DNA of 64,000 bases from Microcoleus sp. FACHB-831 (GTDB lineage Bacteria > Cyanobacteriota > Cyanobacteriia > Cyanobacteriales > FACHB-T130): the NCBI RefSeq assembly GCF_014695585.1, contig NZ_JACJON010000056.1, positions 17,070 to 81,069 on the forward strand, written 5' to 3'. The notes beneath the pieces are model-generated. The model saw nothing but the letters and a program-made list of their open reading frames with translations, ran no database searches and was not told the origin of the DNA. How positions within the stretch are numbered: position 1 is the first letter of the stretch; each line of letters starts with the position of its first letter. Positions 1-9,206 of the stretch are shown piece after piece. A program made the translations under genes and the position numbers.

Positions 1-383
1 GTGATGCATATATGGTGGTGGGGGGTTTGCCAACACCACGAACAGATCATGCCGAAGCGATCGCTCTAATGGCACTTGACATACAAGCAGAAATTAAAAG
101 GCTAAATATTTTAACAGGTGAAGCTTTTAATCTCAGGATTGGTATCCACTCAGGTCCAGTTGTTGCAGGTGTAATTGGCATCAAAAAGTTCATCTACGAT
201 TTGTGGGGAGATACAGTTAATATTGCTAGTCGTATGGAATCTCAGGGGATAATTGGCGAAATTCAAGTAACAGCGACAACTTATGATTTATTGCAGGATA
301 AGTATGAATTTGCGAAACGAGGCGTTATTCCTATTAAAGGTAGAGGAAGAATGACTACCTATCTGCTTTTAGAGAAAAAATGA
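1..383 (+). CDS. Class III adenylate/guanylate cyclase, C-terminal part (cut by window edge)
   Basis: This is the C-terminal part of a class III nucleotide cyclase catalytic domain, which makes cAMP or cGMP from ATP or GTP. The frame is open from base 3 and reads GDAYMVVGGLP, the usual class III segment around the second metal-binding Asp. An ATG at 12 is internal to this motif, so the gene must begin upstream of the window. RIGIHSGPVVAGVIG and the DLWGDTVNIASRME signature follow; the latter carries the Asn and Arg that contact the substrate in this family. The protein ends soon after the catalytic fold (TYLLLEKK). Regulatory domains at its N-terminus cannot be seen. Substrate choice between ATP and GTP is not decided by what is visible. 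Confidence 0.9.
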   Translation, partial: DAYMVVGGLPTPRTDHAEAIALMALDIQAEIKRLNILTGEAFNLRIGIHSGPVVAGVIGIKKFIYDLWGDTVNIASRMESQGIIGEIQVTATTYDLLQDKYEFAKRGVIPIKGRGRMTTYLLLEKK

Positions 384-537
384 GTTAGTATTGCAAATAA
401 TTCTAGAGTTTTTATCTAGTTTTAATCTTTATTTTGGTAAAATTATTGTAGCTAATTTAAATTGGATTAATTTTGTAATTTTAAGGAAAAAATTTATTTC
501 TTATTTAAATTTTTATAGAATTTATGCTATCAAATAA

Positions 538-1146
538 CTAATCGCTTGTAAATTGCAGTAGTTCATAATCTTTTGGTGTGTCAATGTCGATAGCACCTTT
601 GGCAAAAGAAATAGAAAGAACGTTGCGATCGCATCTTTTAATTACTTGTTTTGCTCCTTCACTACTCTTGAGGTTAGCCAGCTCTGAAAAAAAACTGCTA
701 CTAAATAAAGCTGGTACGCCTCGCGTTCCTGCATACTCAGACGCAACAATGGGTTTACCCATAAGATAATAAGCCTCAACCAGTTGATTAATAACTTCAG
801 GAGAGACAAACGGTTGATCGCAAAGCATCAATACGGCTGCTTCTATTTCCTCTGGCGCAGCTTCTAACATTTTAATACCGCAACGAATCGAAGTAGACAT
901 CCCCTCATTCCATTGCAAATTTTCTACTACCTGCACTTCCGGGTGATTAACCTCGTGTTGCAATAATTCCGCATAAGCTCCCAGCACAACCACAAGCGGA
1001 CGACACATTGAAGCAATAGCAACTTCTACAGCATTAGCTAGAAAACTGCGCCCGCGATAAGACAACAATTGTTTAGGAGTACCCATGCGAGTTGAAGCGC
1101 CCGCAGCTAAAATTACAACACCAACAGGAAAATGCTTTACTTGCAT
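538..1146 (-). CDS. mocA: Molybdenum cofactor nucleotidyltransferase, MocA/MobA-like
   Basis: A 202-residue nucleotidyltransferase of the MobA-like NTP-transferase family. The N-terminus has the nucleotide-binding signature ILAAGASTRMGTPKQLL (residues about 13-29), and LCDQPF follows near residue 110. In the family, MocA joins CMP to molybdopterin to give the cytosine dinucleotide cofactor used by xanthine-oxidase-type enzymes. Its stop lies close downstream of the XdhC-like gene (start codons only about 1.1 kb apart in the same direction), and both follow the three oxidoreductase subunits. This context supports a role in supplying cofactor to that enzyme. MocA (CTP) rather than MobA (GTP) is inferred from the neighbours and from the LAAGxSxRMGxxKQLL form of the signature. 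Confidence 0.85.
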   Translation of the reverse strand: MQVKHFPVGVVILAAGASTRMGTPKQLLSYRGRSFLANAVEVAIASMCRPLVVVLGAYAELLQHEVNHPEVQVVENLQWNEGMSTSIRCGIKMLEAAPEEIEAAVLMLCDQPFVSPEVINQLVEAYYLMGKPIVASEYAGTRGVPALFSSSFFSELANLKSSEGAKQVIKRCDRNVLSISFAKGAIDIDTPKDYELLQFTSD

Positions 1147-1148
1147 AT

Positions 1149-2291
1149 TTATCTTCTGTTTTCATTGTTATGAGTATGAATTGGTGCTTTTCTTTCTCTG
1201 AGCAATCCGCCTGTACGATTTGCTAAAACAGCTTTGATTTCAGCCGCGATCGCTAGAGCAATTTCCTCTGGAGAATCAGCGCCAATATCGATACCAATAG
1301 GAGCGTACAAGCGAGCGAGTTGGGCTAGCGTTGGTGCGCTTTCTTGTGCCAAAATCTCCTGAAGTAACTTTTCAGTTCTTTTCTTAGGGCCAAGCATACC
1401 TAAATATCGCACGGGCGATGGTAAAAGAATTTTTAAAAGTTCTAGATCGTGCATATAGTTATGAGTCATAACTACAGCTACCGTGCGATTATCAATCTGA
1501 ACGTATTCTTGTATGTTCTCCGGACGAGAAACAATAACTGCATCAGCTAGAGGAAACTGCTGTTTAGTTGCATAAGCAGAGCGGCTATCAACTATAGTTA
1601 CATACCATCCCAGCTCTTTAGCAAAACGTACTAACGGCAAAGCATCCCCACCAGCACCAAAAATTACTAGGGAAACTGGTGGCGCGATCGCTTCGATGAA
1701 AACTTCCACATTGCCAGTCAACAATGGGTAAACTTTAACTATTGATTGGTTGCTTGTTAGGGCTATTTGGGCATCATCCAGAATGCTTTTAACAACTGAA
1801 GACTCTGAAATATTGCTCTCTATATTTCCGTCTGAGTACAACCTTAAATATTCGCCAACTTTAACGTTTAATTCACCTTCAATTCGGAAAATTGTTGCCA
1901 TAACTCCTGGCTCCCTTTGGCGCAGACACTCTGCCAGGAATGCTGTAGGACTTAGATTGCTTTGTGGTAATATCGCCTCAATTAAAACCTCAACTCTGCC
2001 ATTGCAACCCAGCCGCATACCCCAAATAAGATCGTCATCGGAAGTTGTGTCGTAGGTAACGAGAACAGGTTCGCCTGAGTCCATCACCTGTCTAGCGCGT
2101 TCAAAGACATCCTGCTCCAGACAACCACCGCTGATAGAGCCGACAGTAGTGCCATCAGGAGTTATCAACATCCGAGCGCCCGGTCTGCGATAAGTAGACC
2201 CGTTGACTTTAACGACAGTGGCAAGGGCAGCAGTTTTACCGCAATTTTTTAGCTGCTTAAATGCTGCAACAATATCCTGTAACTCTTTCAT
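1149..2291 (-). CDS. XdhC/PaoD-like molybdenum-enzyme maturation factor
   Basis: An XdhC/CoxI family protein that, in the family, binds molybdenum cofactor, promotes its sulfuration and hands it to xanthine-oxidase-type enzymes; E. coli PaoD is the nearest functional parallel. The N-terminal XdhC_CoxI domain has VNGSTYRRPGARM and SISGGCLEQDV. The C-terminal XdhC Rossmann domain has FGAGGDALPLVRFAKELGW and VVMTHNYMHD. I start at the ATG at 2291 (MKELQDIVAAF), the usual family start. An in-frame ATG at 2315 would add eight residues and lies within the arm of an inverted repeat, so it is less likely. Two bases separate its stop from the MocA-like gene. It lies directly downstream of the molybdopterin subunit, as paoD does in E. 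coli. Confidence 0.9.
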   Translation of the reverse strand: MKELQDIVAAFKQLKNCGKTAALATVVKVNGSTYRRPGARMLITPDGTTVGSISGGCLEQDVFERARQVMDSGEPVLVTYDTTSDDDLIWGMRLGCNGRVEVLIEAILPQSNLSPTAFLAECLRQREPGVMATIFRIEGELNVKVGEYLRLYSDGNIESNISESSVVKSILDDAQIALTSNQSIVKVYPLLTGNVEVFIEAIAPPVSLVIFGAGGDALPLVRFAKELGWYVTIVDSRSAYATKQQFPLADAVIVSRPENIQEYVQIDNRTVAVVMTHNYMHDLELLKILLPSPVRYLGMLGPKKRTEKLLQEILAQESAPTLAQLARLYAPIGIDIGADSPEEIALAIAAEIKAVLANRTGGLLRERKAPIHTHNNENRR

Positions 2292-2310
2292 AATTGGGTA
2301 CTGCAAGCAA

Positions 2311-2363
2311 GCCAAAAGTCAAAAAGCAAAACCAAGAAAAGTAGGAGCTTTTTAACTTTTGGC
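2311..2363. terminator. 17-bp inverted repeat between paoC-like and xdhC-like genes
   Basis: The arms at 2311-2327 and 2347-2363 pair over 17 bases with one G-U type mismatch around a 19-base loop. On the minus strand it follows the stop of the molybdopterin subunit by about 35 bases, so it could attenuate transcription before the maturation genes. The arm sequence (GCCAAAAG...) resembles hairpins at 12598 and 53256. Confidence 0.55.
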
Positions 2364-2396
2364 TCGTGATTATAGGCAAATTAAATGTGGAACAAT

Positions 2397-4631
2397 TTAC
2401 AGCAGCTTATCCGGCGTAATTGGTAAATCGCGGATGCGCTTGCCCGTTGCGTGGTAAACAGCATTTGCCACCGCCGCTGCTACCCCAGTGATGCCAATTT
2501 CACCAACACCTTTAGCTCCTATAACATTGACGTGGGGATCTGTTTCTTCCACAAAGTACGCTTCAATTGCAGGAATATCGGCGTTGACGGGTACGTGATA
2601 TTCGCCCAAGTTGGGGTTGACGATACGCCCGAACCGACTATCGGTGATAGTTTCTTCGAGTAGCGCCATACCAATGCCCATAACAATACCGCCAATCATC
2701 TGCGATCGCGCTGTCTTTAAATTCAAAATCTGTCCCGCGCCAAAAGCTCCTACAAAGCGCGTAACGCGGACTGTACCAAAGTCGGGATCTACGCGCACCT
2801 CGGCGAATTGTGCGCCAAACGAGTGCATGGAATATTTCTTCTCTGGTTGGTCAAACTTAGCATCGAAGTTTGCTTCCACCATCTTAAGATTTTGGCGCTT
2901 CAGCACAGATTCGTAGGTTTCTGTTTTCCCCTTATCGCTTTTGACAAAAATTTTGCCGCCTTCAATCGCGAGTTCGCTATCGGGGATGTTATAAAGTGGC
3001 GATCGCTTATCCGCACGGGCTATCTCCAGCACCTTTGCGAGTGCCGTTTGCGTCGCTCCTACAACAGCACTACCGACGGAAGCAACTGTCGCGGAACCGC
3101 CAGAAACTGGCGCACGCGGCATTGCAGTATCGCCGAGTTCAAATTTCACCCGCTCAAATGGTACTCCCAACACATCGGCGATCGCTTGCGCCATTACCGT
3201 TGCCGTACCCGTACCCATCTCATGCGTACCGCTTTGCACAACGACGCTGCCATCTTGCATAATTCGTGTTGTGGCGCTAGCGGGAAAGCGGACTACAGGA
3301 TAAGTTGCACTTGCCATTCCCATCCCAATCAGATAACGACCATCCCGCATAGAACGCGGTTCGGGGGTTCTGCGCGACCAGCCGAATTTCTCCGCCCCAA
3401 GTTGGTAAGATTCCTTCAGCGACTTGCTCGACCAAGGCAAGCTACCATCCGGGTCGGTGTCCGCGTGGTTACGCAGGCGCAACTCAATCGGGTCGAGTTT
3501 GACAGCATATGCAAGTTCGTCGAGAGCAGCTTCCAAAGCATACATTCCCGGAGCTTCTCCAGGAGCGCGCATAAATGTCGGTTTCCCTTTGTTGAGGCGG
3601 ACTACCCGTTGCGAGGTTTGCAGGTTGGGGGTGGCGTACATCATGTGCGTTGATTTGGTGAACGGTTCGACGAATTCACCTATTGCTTCTTCGCAACTAT
3701 CGGAGATGCCTTTATGAGCTAATGCAGTCAAGCGTCCGTCGCGCTTCGCTCCCAGTATAATTTGCTGCTCGGTCTGCGCTCGATGTCCAACGGATGCAAA
3801 CATCTGCGGGCGCGTCAACACTACCTTTACCGGACGATTGACGCTGCGGGCGGCTAGGGCGGCTAGGGGGACGTGCGACCACATACTCCCTTTACAGCCA
3901 AACGCGCCGCCGATGAACTGACAGATGACGCGCACATTTTCTTCTGGAAGGCCGAAAGCTTTTGCTAAAGTTGTACGCACGCCGAAGGTGTTCTGCGTGG
4001 AATCGTAAACTGTTAGCTTTTCCCCCTCCCAGATGGCGGTTGTGGCGTGCGGTTCCATCGGGTTGTGGTGTTCGGTAGGGGTGGTGTAAGTTTGTTCAAC
4101 CCTAACTTCCGCTTCCGCCAGACCTTGTGCCAAATTGCCGCGTTCGGTATCTGCTGGTTTACTGAAGCCAACCATCCCTTTAGGCATAGCCGCGCGATCG
4201 CGTTCCATCTTTGTTAGAGGCGGTTGTTCTTCGTAAGCGACGCGCACGAGTGAAGCGGCGTGGGTAGCGCGTTCCAAGGTATCGGCGATCGCAACCCCAA
4301 CGTACTGTCCGCTGTGATGTATATTCCCGTCTTGCAATGGGATGCGATTTTCCGCTGCGGCTCCCCCTTGCATCATACCGGGCATGGCGACAAATTTAGT
4401 TGCGTTCAGGTGGGTGAGAATTGCTAGAACACCAGGCAATTTTTCCGCCGCACTAATATCGATACTCTTGATATTGCCACGCGCAATAGTACTGCCAATA
4501 AGCACTGCATAGGCAAGTTTATCTTGGGGAAATTCAGCCGAGTAACGTGCTGCGCCTGTAACCTTCAAGCGTCCGTCAACCCGGTTCATCGGCTTACCGA
4601 CGGCTTTGTTGTTATTTTGATTTGCGTTCAT
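2397..4631 (-). CDS. paoC: Aldehyde oxidoreductase, molybdopterin-binding large subunit (PaoC/YagR-like)
   Basis: The 744-residue molybdenum-binding catalytic subunit of a xanthine-oxidase family enzyme, close in size to E. coli PaoC. It would oxidise an aldehyde or similar substrate with water and pass electrons to the iron-sulfur and FAD subunits. Visible landmarks are the N-terminal a/b hammerhead region (VTGAARYSAEFPQDKLAYAV), FIGGAFGCKG, MRAPGEAPGMYALE, the cofactor-loop HEMGTGTATVMAQ, and near the C-terminus KGVGEIGITG, which holds the conserved catalytic Glu of the family. Its ATG overlaps the stop of the FAD subunit (ATGA), so the two are translationally coupled. There is no signal peptide; in E. 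coli the complex is exported on the signal of the small subunit. The substrate is not predictable from sequence. Confidence 0.92.
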   Translation of the reverse strand: MNANQNNNKAVGKPMNRVDGRLKVTGAARYSAEFPQDKLAYAVLIGSTIARGNIKSIDISAAEKLPGVLAILTHLNATKFVAMPGMMQGGAAAENRIPLQDGNIHHSGQYVGVAIADTLERATHAASLVRVAYEEQPPLTKMERDRAAMPKGMVGFSKPADTERGNLAQGLAEAEVRVEQTYTTPTEHHNPMEPHATTAIWEGEKLTVYDSTQNTFGVRTTLAKAFGLPEENVRVICQFIGGAFGCKGSMWSHVPLAALAARSVNRPVKVVLTRPQMFASVGHRAQTEQQIILGAKRDGRLTALAHKGISDSCEEAIGEFVEPFTKSTHMMYATPNLQTSQRVVRLNKGKPTFMRAPGEAPGMYALEAALDELAYAVKLDPIELRLRNHADTDPDGSLPWSSKSLKESYQLGAEKFGWSRRTPEPRSMRDGRYLIGMGMASATYPVVRFPASATTRIMQDGSVVVQSGTHEMGTGTATVMAQAIADVLGVPFERVKFELGDTAMPRAPVSGGSATVASVGSAVVGATQTALAKVLEIARADKRSPLYNIPDSELAIEGGKIFVKSDKGKTETYESVLKRQNLKMVEANFDAKFDQPEKKYSMHSFGAQFAEVRVDPDFGTVRVTRFVGAFGAGQILNLKTARSQMIGGIVMGIGMALLEETITDSRFGRIVNPNLGEYHVPVNADIPAIEAYFVEETDPHVNVIGAKGVGEIGITGVAAAVANAVYHATGKRIRDLPITPDKLL

Positions 4632-5617
4632 GCTGTAGTTCCTTCTGCTGCTGTGGCGATCGCGAGAGCAATAGCCCGCTTAGACATTTCAACTTTGAAA
4701 GCGTTGTACTGATATGGTTTAGCTTCTCGCACAGTCGCCTCGGCTGCTGCTTGAAATGTCTGCGCGTTCGCTTTGGCACCAACTAAAATTTGTTCTGCTG
4801 CGATCGCCCGCCAAGGCTTATGCGCTACCCCCCCCATTGCTACTCTTGCGCCCCGAATTGTACCGTTGTCAATATCTAAGGCAGCAGCAACGGAAACTAA
4901 AGCAAAGGCATAACTTGTGCGATCGCGTACTTTCAGATAATGCGACGCACGGGCAAAACGCGATTCTGGTAAGTCCACCGCCATAATTAGCTCGTCGCGT
5001 CCCAGGACGGTATCAATTTCTGGCGTATCGCCGGGTAAACGGTGAAATTCACTAATAGGGATTTGTCGTTCTCCGTTTGGCCCCTCTACGCGCACCATTG
5101 CGTCAAGTGCCGCTAGGGCTACGCACATATCCGAAGGATGGGTGGCAATACACTTATCGCTAGTGCCAAAGATGGCGTGAATGCGGTTGTATCCTTCAAT
5201 AGCTGCACATCCCGACCCGGGCGATCGCTTATTGCACGGCATCGCCGTATCGTAGAAGTAGTAACATCGCGTTCTTTGCATCAAATTGCCGCCCATCGTT
5301 GCCATATTTCGCAGTTGCGGCGACGCACCAGCAAGTAAGGCTTGGGAAAGTAAAGGATAGCGATCGCGTATTAACTTGTTATTAGCTACATCGCTATTCC
5401 TTGCCAACGCCCCGATTCTCACGCCACCTGAAATTGTCTCTACTTTCTCTAACGGTAGTCGCGTAATGTCAACCAGACGATCCGGTTGCATCACCCCCTC
5501 TTTCATCAGATCGAGTAAATTTGTGCCGCCTGCAATAAATTTTGCTTTCTGGTCGCCAGCGACAGTTTGAATAGCTGTACCCTGGCTGGTAGCGCGGACA
5601 TAGCTGAATGGTTTCAT
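4628..5617 (-). CDS. paoB: Aldehyde oxidoreductase, FAD and [4Fe-4S] subunit (PaoB/YagS-like)
   Basis: A 329-residue FAD-binding medium subunit (CO-dehydrogenase flavoprotein family). FIAGGTNLLDLMKEG (about 28-42) and ATMGGNLMQRTRC (about 106-118) are the FAD-binding loops. Four cysteines at residues 118, 128, 137 and 156 lie in an insert matching the extra [4Fe-4S] cluster site described for E. coli PaoB. This separates it from ordinary FAD subunits and places the locus in the PaoABC group. The C-terminal CODH flavoprotein domain follows. It lies 32 bases after the 2Fe-2S subunit and overlaps the start of the large subunit by four bases. It would pass electrons from the molybdenum site onward to an unknown acceptor. 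Confidence 0.92.
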   Translation of the reverse strand: MKPFSYVRATSQGTAIQTVAGDQKAKFIAGGTNLLDLMKEGVMQPDRLVDITRLPLEKVETISGGVRIGALARNSDVANNKLIRDRYPLLSQALLAGASPQLRNMATMGGNLMQRTRCYYFYDTAMPCNKRSPGSGCAAIEGYNRIHAIFGTSDKCIATHPSDMCVALAALDAMVRVEGPNGERQIPISEFHRLPGDTPEIDTVLGRDELIMAVDLPESRFARASHYLKVRDRTSYAFALVSVAAALDIDNGTIRGARVAMGGVAHKPWRAIAAEQILVGAKANAQTFQAAAEATVREAKPYQYNAFKVEMSKRAIALAIATAAEGTTA

Positions 5618-5649
5618 AATTATTTTTTGAGCTTAGTTGCTACCCTGCT

Positions 5650-6261
5650 TTAAGCTTTCATTTCCCGCACTTCTTGCACTGCTGCGACAATACCTGGATA
5701 AGCACCGCAACGACAAATATTGCCACTCATGCACTCCCTAATTCCCTCATCGGATGACGGACAACCTTCTGCTAGCAGACCAACCGCCGACATAATTTGA
5801 CCGGGGGTGCAGTAACCGCACTGAAAGCCATCGTGCTTGATGAATGCTGCTTGTAGTGGGTGAAGTTCTTCCCCTCGCGCTAAACCTTCAATTGTGGTAA
5901 TTTCGTCTCCTTCGTGCATGATTGCAAGGGTGAGGCACGAGTTAATGCGCCTTCCATCTATCAATACCGTACACGCGCCGCACTGTCCGCGATCGCACCC
6001 TTTCTTACTACCTGTCAGCCCGATGCGTTCTCGCAGTGCATCCAGGAGGGTGACGCGGGGTTCAATTTGCAATGGGTATGACTTACCGTTTACTCGCAGC
6101 ATTACCGCAACGCTATCACCTGCTAACCCTGCGGGTGTTGGGGAAGTGGGTTTAGGGTTTGTTTGTGCTATGACTTTCTTGGTAAACTCCCCAACTGTAG
6201 TTGCTACTACACCCAGGATGATTAACTGCCCAAACCGTCTTCGCCTCAGCCTCAGTTTCAT
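5650..6261 (-). CDS. paoA: Aldehyde oxidoreductase, [2Fe-2S] subunit with probable Tat signal (PaoA/YagT-like)
   Basis: A 203-residue small subunit with two [2Fe-2S] domains. The plant-type ferredoxin site uses Cys 89, 94, 97 and 109 (GCDRGQCGAC ... C). The C-terminal four-helix site uses Cys 148, 151, 183 and 185 (CGYC ... CRC). The N-terminus (KLRLRRRRFGQLIILGVV ... VIAQ) has an arginine-rich stretch followed by a hydrophobic segment and a plausible cleavage site. This fits a Tat signal that would carry the folded complex to the periplasm or lumen, as PaoA does in E. coli. First gene of a minus-strand operon of five (small, FAD and Mo subunits, XdhC-like, MocA-like). Confidence 0.92.
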   Translation of the reverse strand: MKLRLRRRRFGQLIILGVVATTVGEFTKKVIAQTNPKPTSPTPAGLAGDSVAVMLRVNGKSYPLQIEPRVTLLDALRERIGLTGSKKGCDRGQCGACTVLIDGRRINSCLTLAIMHEGDEITTIEGLARGEELHPLQAAFIKHDGFQCGYCTPGQIMSAVGLLAEGCPSSDEGIRECMSGNICRCGAYPGIVAAVQEVREMKA

Positions 6262-7490
6262 AGCTTCACTCCTATATTTTGCATAAGTTTAATTAATATC
6301 AACAGCGATCGCCTCACCCAGTCTTGATTGTTGATACAGAGCTAGCGCTCAAACCCAGCTGAGTTATAAATTACCGCTATTAGCGATCGCTATTATAAAT
6401 TATCTACCTTTAGCCGGAAGTATTTGTCTACTGCTTGGCCATTATTCTTTCTTCCCAGTTGCGTTTACTCATCCCTAAGACAGATATTTTCAATATTGAA
6501 AATCTTAATACTTTAAATATATTGCCATCCAAGGCCGTTGATATTTCCTAACCTTTCATGGCAAAAGGCTTGAGTAGCTATATGTAAGCGTCTCAAACCC
6601 GAATTAACCAAACTAATTTTAAGAGCGATCGCTATTTGTAATGTCAGTCCTACTCGCCTGCTTCACTAAACATTATAGATTGAGCGAGAATTGAACGAAA
6701 ATTTGGTATAAATCGTAACTTTTTTATAATTGTGTGTCTCTGTTACGAGCGATACAAGCATCCGGTTCTTGGTTGTAAGTAGCAGGAATAAGAATGTAAT
6801 TTCTAAAGGTATATTTTTGTCCTCCCAAGCAAGTAATATTTTTTTACTGTGGCAAATTTGGATGGAACAATTGTATCTCTGGGTGTTTTTGTAACATTCA
6901 GTGCAGCCACAACAATTTTGCATCCAGAAAAAGCAACATAGTGAATATCACCCAATTGTATGAGCCAGGATACCCCGCTGGGATGATATAATTGGATTAT
7001 GTTCTTTAGGTAACTAAACTGCTGGAAAATTGTTTAGTTATTAAAATTTAGATTACTCTTCTTTAGCGCCTTTACATTTTCCGACTAAATTGCCTAATTT
7101 TAATTACTTGTAATTGTTAATAAATACACTGCTTGCTATTGTTTGTAGTGCTATATTCCTGAAGGTGATTTATATGTTAAATAGCGGTGTAACTATAAAC
7201 ACAACCTTTTCTAAATGCATTAGATAAAAAGCCCCTTATAAATCCTCCCTTGGGAAGGCGTGCCGAAAAACAGGACTTGTTACTCTACTTAATAATAGAT
7301 AGATTTTTTAGTCAAACCTCTAAGTTTAGGAGGAATTACCTATTAAAATCTATTTTTAGAGCTTGGAGTTTCCCGGCCTAAGTTTTAAGATACAACAACA
7401 GCCTAATGTAAATTAAATAGCTATTCGTCAGGGTCTGGAAGTTCGTAACCGCAGAGAAAACCGCGATCGCTTTCGTTTGGCTATCTTTAC

Positions 7491-7510
7491 GGGCGCCTAG
7501 CTAGGCGCCC
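7491..7510. repeat. Perfect 20-bp palindrome
   Basis: GGGCGCCTAGCTAGGCGCCC is its own reverse complement, with no loop. It lies 88 bases before the MFS start codon in otherwise AT-rich DNA. It could be a dimeric-protein operator or a dispersed palindromic repeat; the sequence does not decide. Confidence 0.7.
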
Positions 7511-7521
7511 CTAGTATATGT

Positions 7522-7540
7522 GGACTTGCTGCGTAAGTCC
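7522..7540. repeat. Small hairpin with GGACTT/AAGTCC arms
   Basis: The six-base arms at 7522-7527 and 7535-7540 enclose a seven-base loop. The right half, TGCGTAAGTCC, is a word often found in dispersed cyanobacterial repeats. The same arms recur at 60793. Confidence 0.45.
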
Positions 7541-7597
7541 TGTAAATGAAAGTAACAATCAAGCTCAGATTAACTTTTTAAAACTTATTTAGGCCGT

Positions 7598-9127
7598 ATG
7601 TTCAGCGAAGTAGAAAATACCAATTTAGCACAAGCAAATCCTCTTGCAGTTCAGGAAATACCAGAAAATACATCATTAACGGCACTTCCTGCAAATCAAC
7701 CTTATAAAATTTCAAAGCCAGAAATTCGGTCAAGCCTTAAGGCATTAACTATCGAAGGTGTCGTCGCTACAATCTTTTACAGCATTATTGGCGGCGCGTT
7801 GCTGAGTAACTTTTTGCTGGATTTGGGTGCAGGGCCAGTGGAAATTGGTATGCTTGCGTCTATTCCTCAGCTGACGAATCTTCTCCAACCGCTGGGAGCA
7901 TATATAGCAGATCGAACCAAGAGCCGCCACTGGTATGCCCTCTTCACCTTCGGTCCGCCACGTCTGCTGTGGCTGATTTTGGTACCAGCAATCTGGATGG
8001 TCAGCTCATCTCAACTCGCTCCGCATCGGCTGGTGCAGTTGACATTAGCAATTATCTGGGTGGTAAATATCATGGAAGCTTTGGGTCGTGCTTCCTGGTT
8101 TAGCTGGCTGGCTGTGTTAGTACCTCCGCGCTTCCGGGGGCGGTATTTTGGCCTTCGCAACAGCTTTCTAAGCTTAACGAGTTTGATCGGCGTGCCGCTA
8201 CTTGGTCTAGCAGTGTCGAAGTGGCCTGGTGGAACGCTTCAAGGCTACGGGACGATTTTGGTTGTAGGAATTGTGTTCGGGCTGGTTAGCCTGATCTTCC
8301 AGTTCTTTATGAGCGATGTGAACCCGCAGCTAGTGCATGCGACGCATTCAGAGACAACCGAAAACTCGCGCTGGGGAGAAGCTAAAACCTTCTTCAAGAA
8401 CAGTAATTTTTTGAAGTTTTTGCTTTACTCGGGTCTGTGGAGTTTTGCCGTTAACATCAGCGCTCCCTTCTTTAACCTCTACTTGCTGGATAACTTAAAT
8501 ATAGATGTCAGTGTAGTAACGATCTATAACAGCTTAGGAGCTGGCGCTAACTTACTGATGCTAATGGTATGGGGCAAACTGGCAGATCGAGTTGGGAATC
8601 GCCCGCTGATGATAGTAGTGGGACTTTTAGTGGCGCTGACGCCTTTATTGTGGCTAGAAGCTGGAACAGATCCTATTTTTCTTTGGGCTTGGTTTCCCTT
8701 CTTGCACATACTGGGTGGTGGGACGTGGGCGGCGATTGACCTTTGCAGCGGCAATCTTTTGATGGGAGTGACACCGCTACGCAATCAGTCGATTTACTTC
8801 GCGATCGCGGCGGCTGTTCCTGGTGTCACTGGTGCAGTAGGCATCACCCTTGGGGGCTTTTTAGCGACTCTGACTGATGTCGGTGGTTTGCCGGGGGTGT
8901 TTGCTCTGTCAGCCGTCGTGCGGTTGGCTGCCCTCCTGCCCTTGGTTTTTGTAGGAGAGCAGCGTTCTGTGCGCGTGCGTCACCTCTGGCGAGTCCTTTC
9001 CCCACTCCGGCGGCAAGGGGCAGTTCTTCAAGGAGGAGGCATCGGTTTTCAACCATTTACTGAAACCGAGGAGGAATTATTAGCTGTAAGCCCAGTTATT
9101 GAGCCTTCAGCGGTTGATTTACCTTAG
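7598..9127 (+). CDS. Major facilitator superfamily transporter
   Basis: A 509-residue inner-membrane transporter with about twelve hydrophobic segments, the usual MFS length plus soluble tails. After a hydrophilic 45-residue N-terminus, the first membrane segment is ALTIEGVVATIFYSIIGGAL. The loop between helices 2 and 3 (GAYIADRTKSRHWYAL) and its second-half counterpart (GKLADRVGNRPLMIV) carry the MFS signature. The substrate is unknown. The ATG at 7598 lacks a clear Shine-Dalgarno sequence, which is common in cyanobacteria. It is a single-gene unit closed by a strong hairpin at 9151. It converges with galE, and nothing ties it functionally to the sugar genes. Confidence 0.88.
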   Translation: MFSEVENTNLAQANPLAVQEIPENTSLTALPANQPYKISKPEIRSSLKALTIEGVVATIFYSIIGGALLSNFLLDLGAGPVEIGMLASIPQLTNLLQPLGAYIADRTKSRHWYALFTFGPPRLLWLILVPAIWMVSSSQLAPHRLVQLTLAIIWVVNIMEALGRASWFSWLAVLVPPRFRGRYFGLRNSFLSLTSLIGVPLLGLAVSKWPGGTLQGYGTILVVGIVFGLVSLIFQFFMSDVNPQLVHATHSETTENSRWGEAKTFFKNSNFLKFLLYSGLWSFAVNISAPFFNLYLLDNLNIDVSVVTIYNSLGAGANLLMLMVWGKLADRVGNRPLMIVVGLLVALTPLLWLEAGTDPIFLWAWFPFLHILGGGTWAAIDLCSGNLLMGVTPLRNQSIYFAIAAAVPGVTGAVGITLGGFLATLTDVGGLPGVFALSAVVRLAALLPLVFVGEQRSVRVRHLWRVLSPLRRQGAVLQGGGIGFQPFTETEEELLAVSPVIEPSAVDLP

Positions 9128-9150
9128 AGATTACTCGTACATTGCAATTA

Positions 9151-9188
9151 AAAATGGGGATTTTTATTTAAATAAAAGTCCCCATTTT
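9151..9188. terminator. Bidirectional terminator between MFS gene and galE
   Basis: The two 19-base arms (9151-9169, 9170-9188) are complementary except for one G-U type mismatch, with almost no loop. The GGGGA/TCCCC core is flanked by A and T runs on both sides, so it can stop transcription from both converging genes. Confidence 0.85.
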
Positions 9189-9206
9189 AGTTTAAGTCAC
9201 TCTACT

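Larger units (their letters stand above)
6262..7597. other. Gene-poor 1.3-kb interval
   Basis: No reading frame here has family resemblance or a good ribosome-binding site. It separates the divergently transcribed oxidoreductase operon and MFS gene and so must hold both promoters. It contains HIP1 sites (near 6306, 6384, 6626 and 7463), a perfect palindrome at 7491 and a GGACTT hairpin at 7522. Nothing identifiable as a structured RNA was seen. Confidence 0.6.

Noticed and set aside
2808..3653. 281-residue plus-strand frame
   Set aside because: It lies wholly opposite the well-supported molybdopterin subunit gene and has no protein-like features.
6666..6923. 85-residue open frame on the minus strand
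   Set aside because: No family resemblance, biased composition and no ribosome-binding site; it lies in AT-rich DNA where chance frames are expected.
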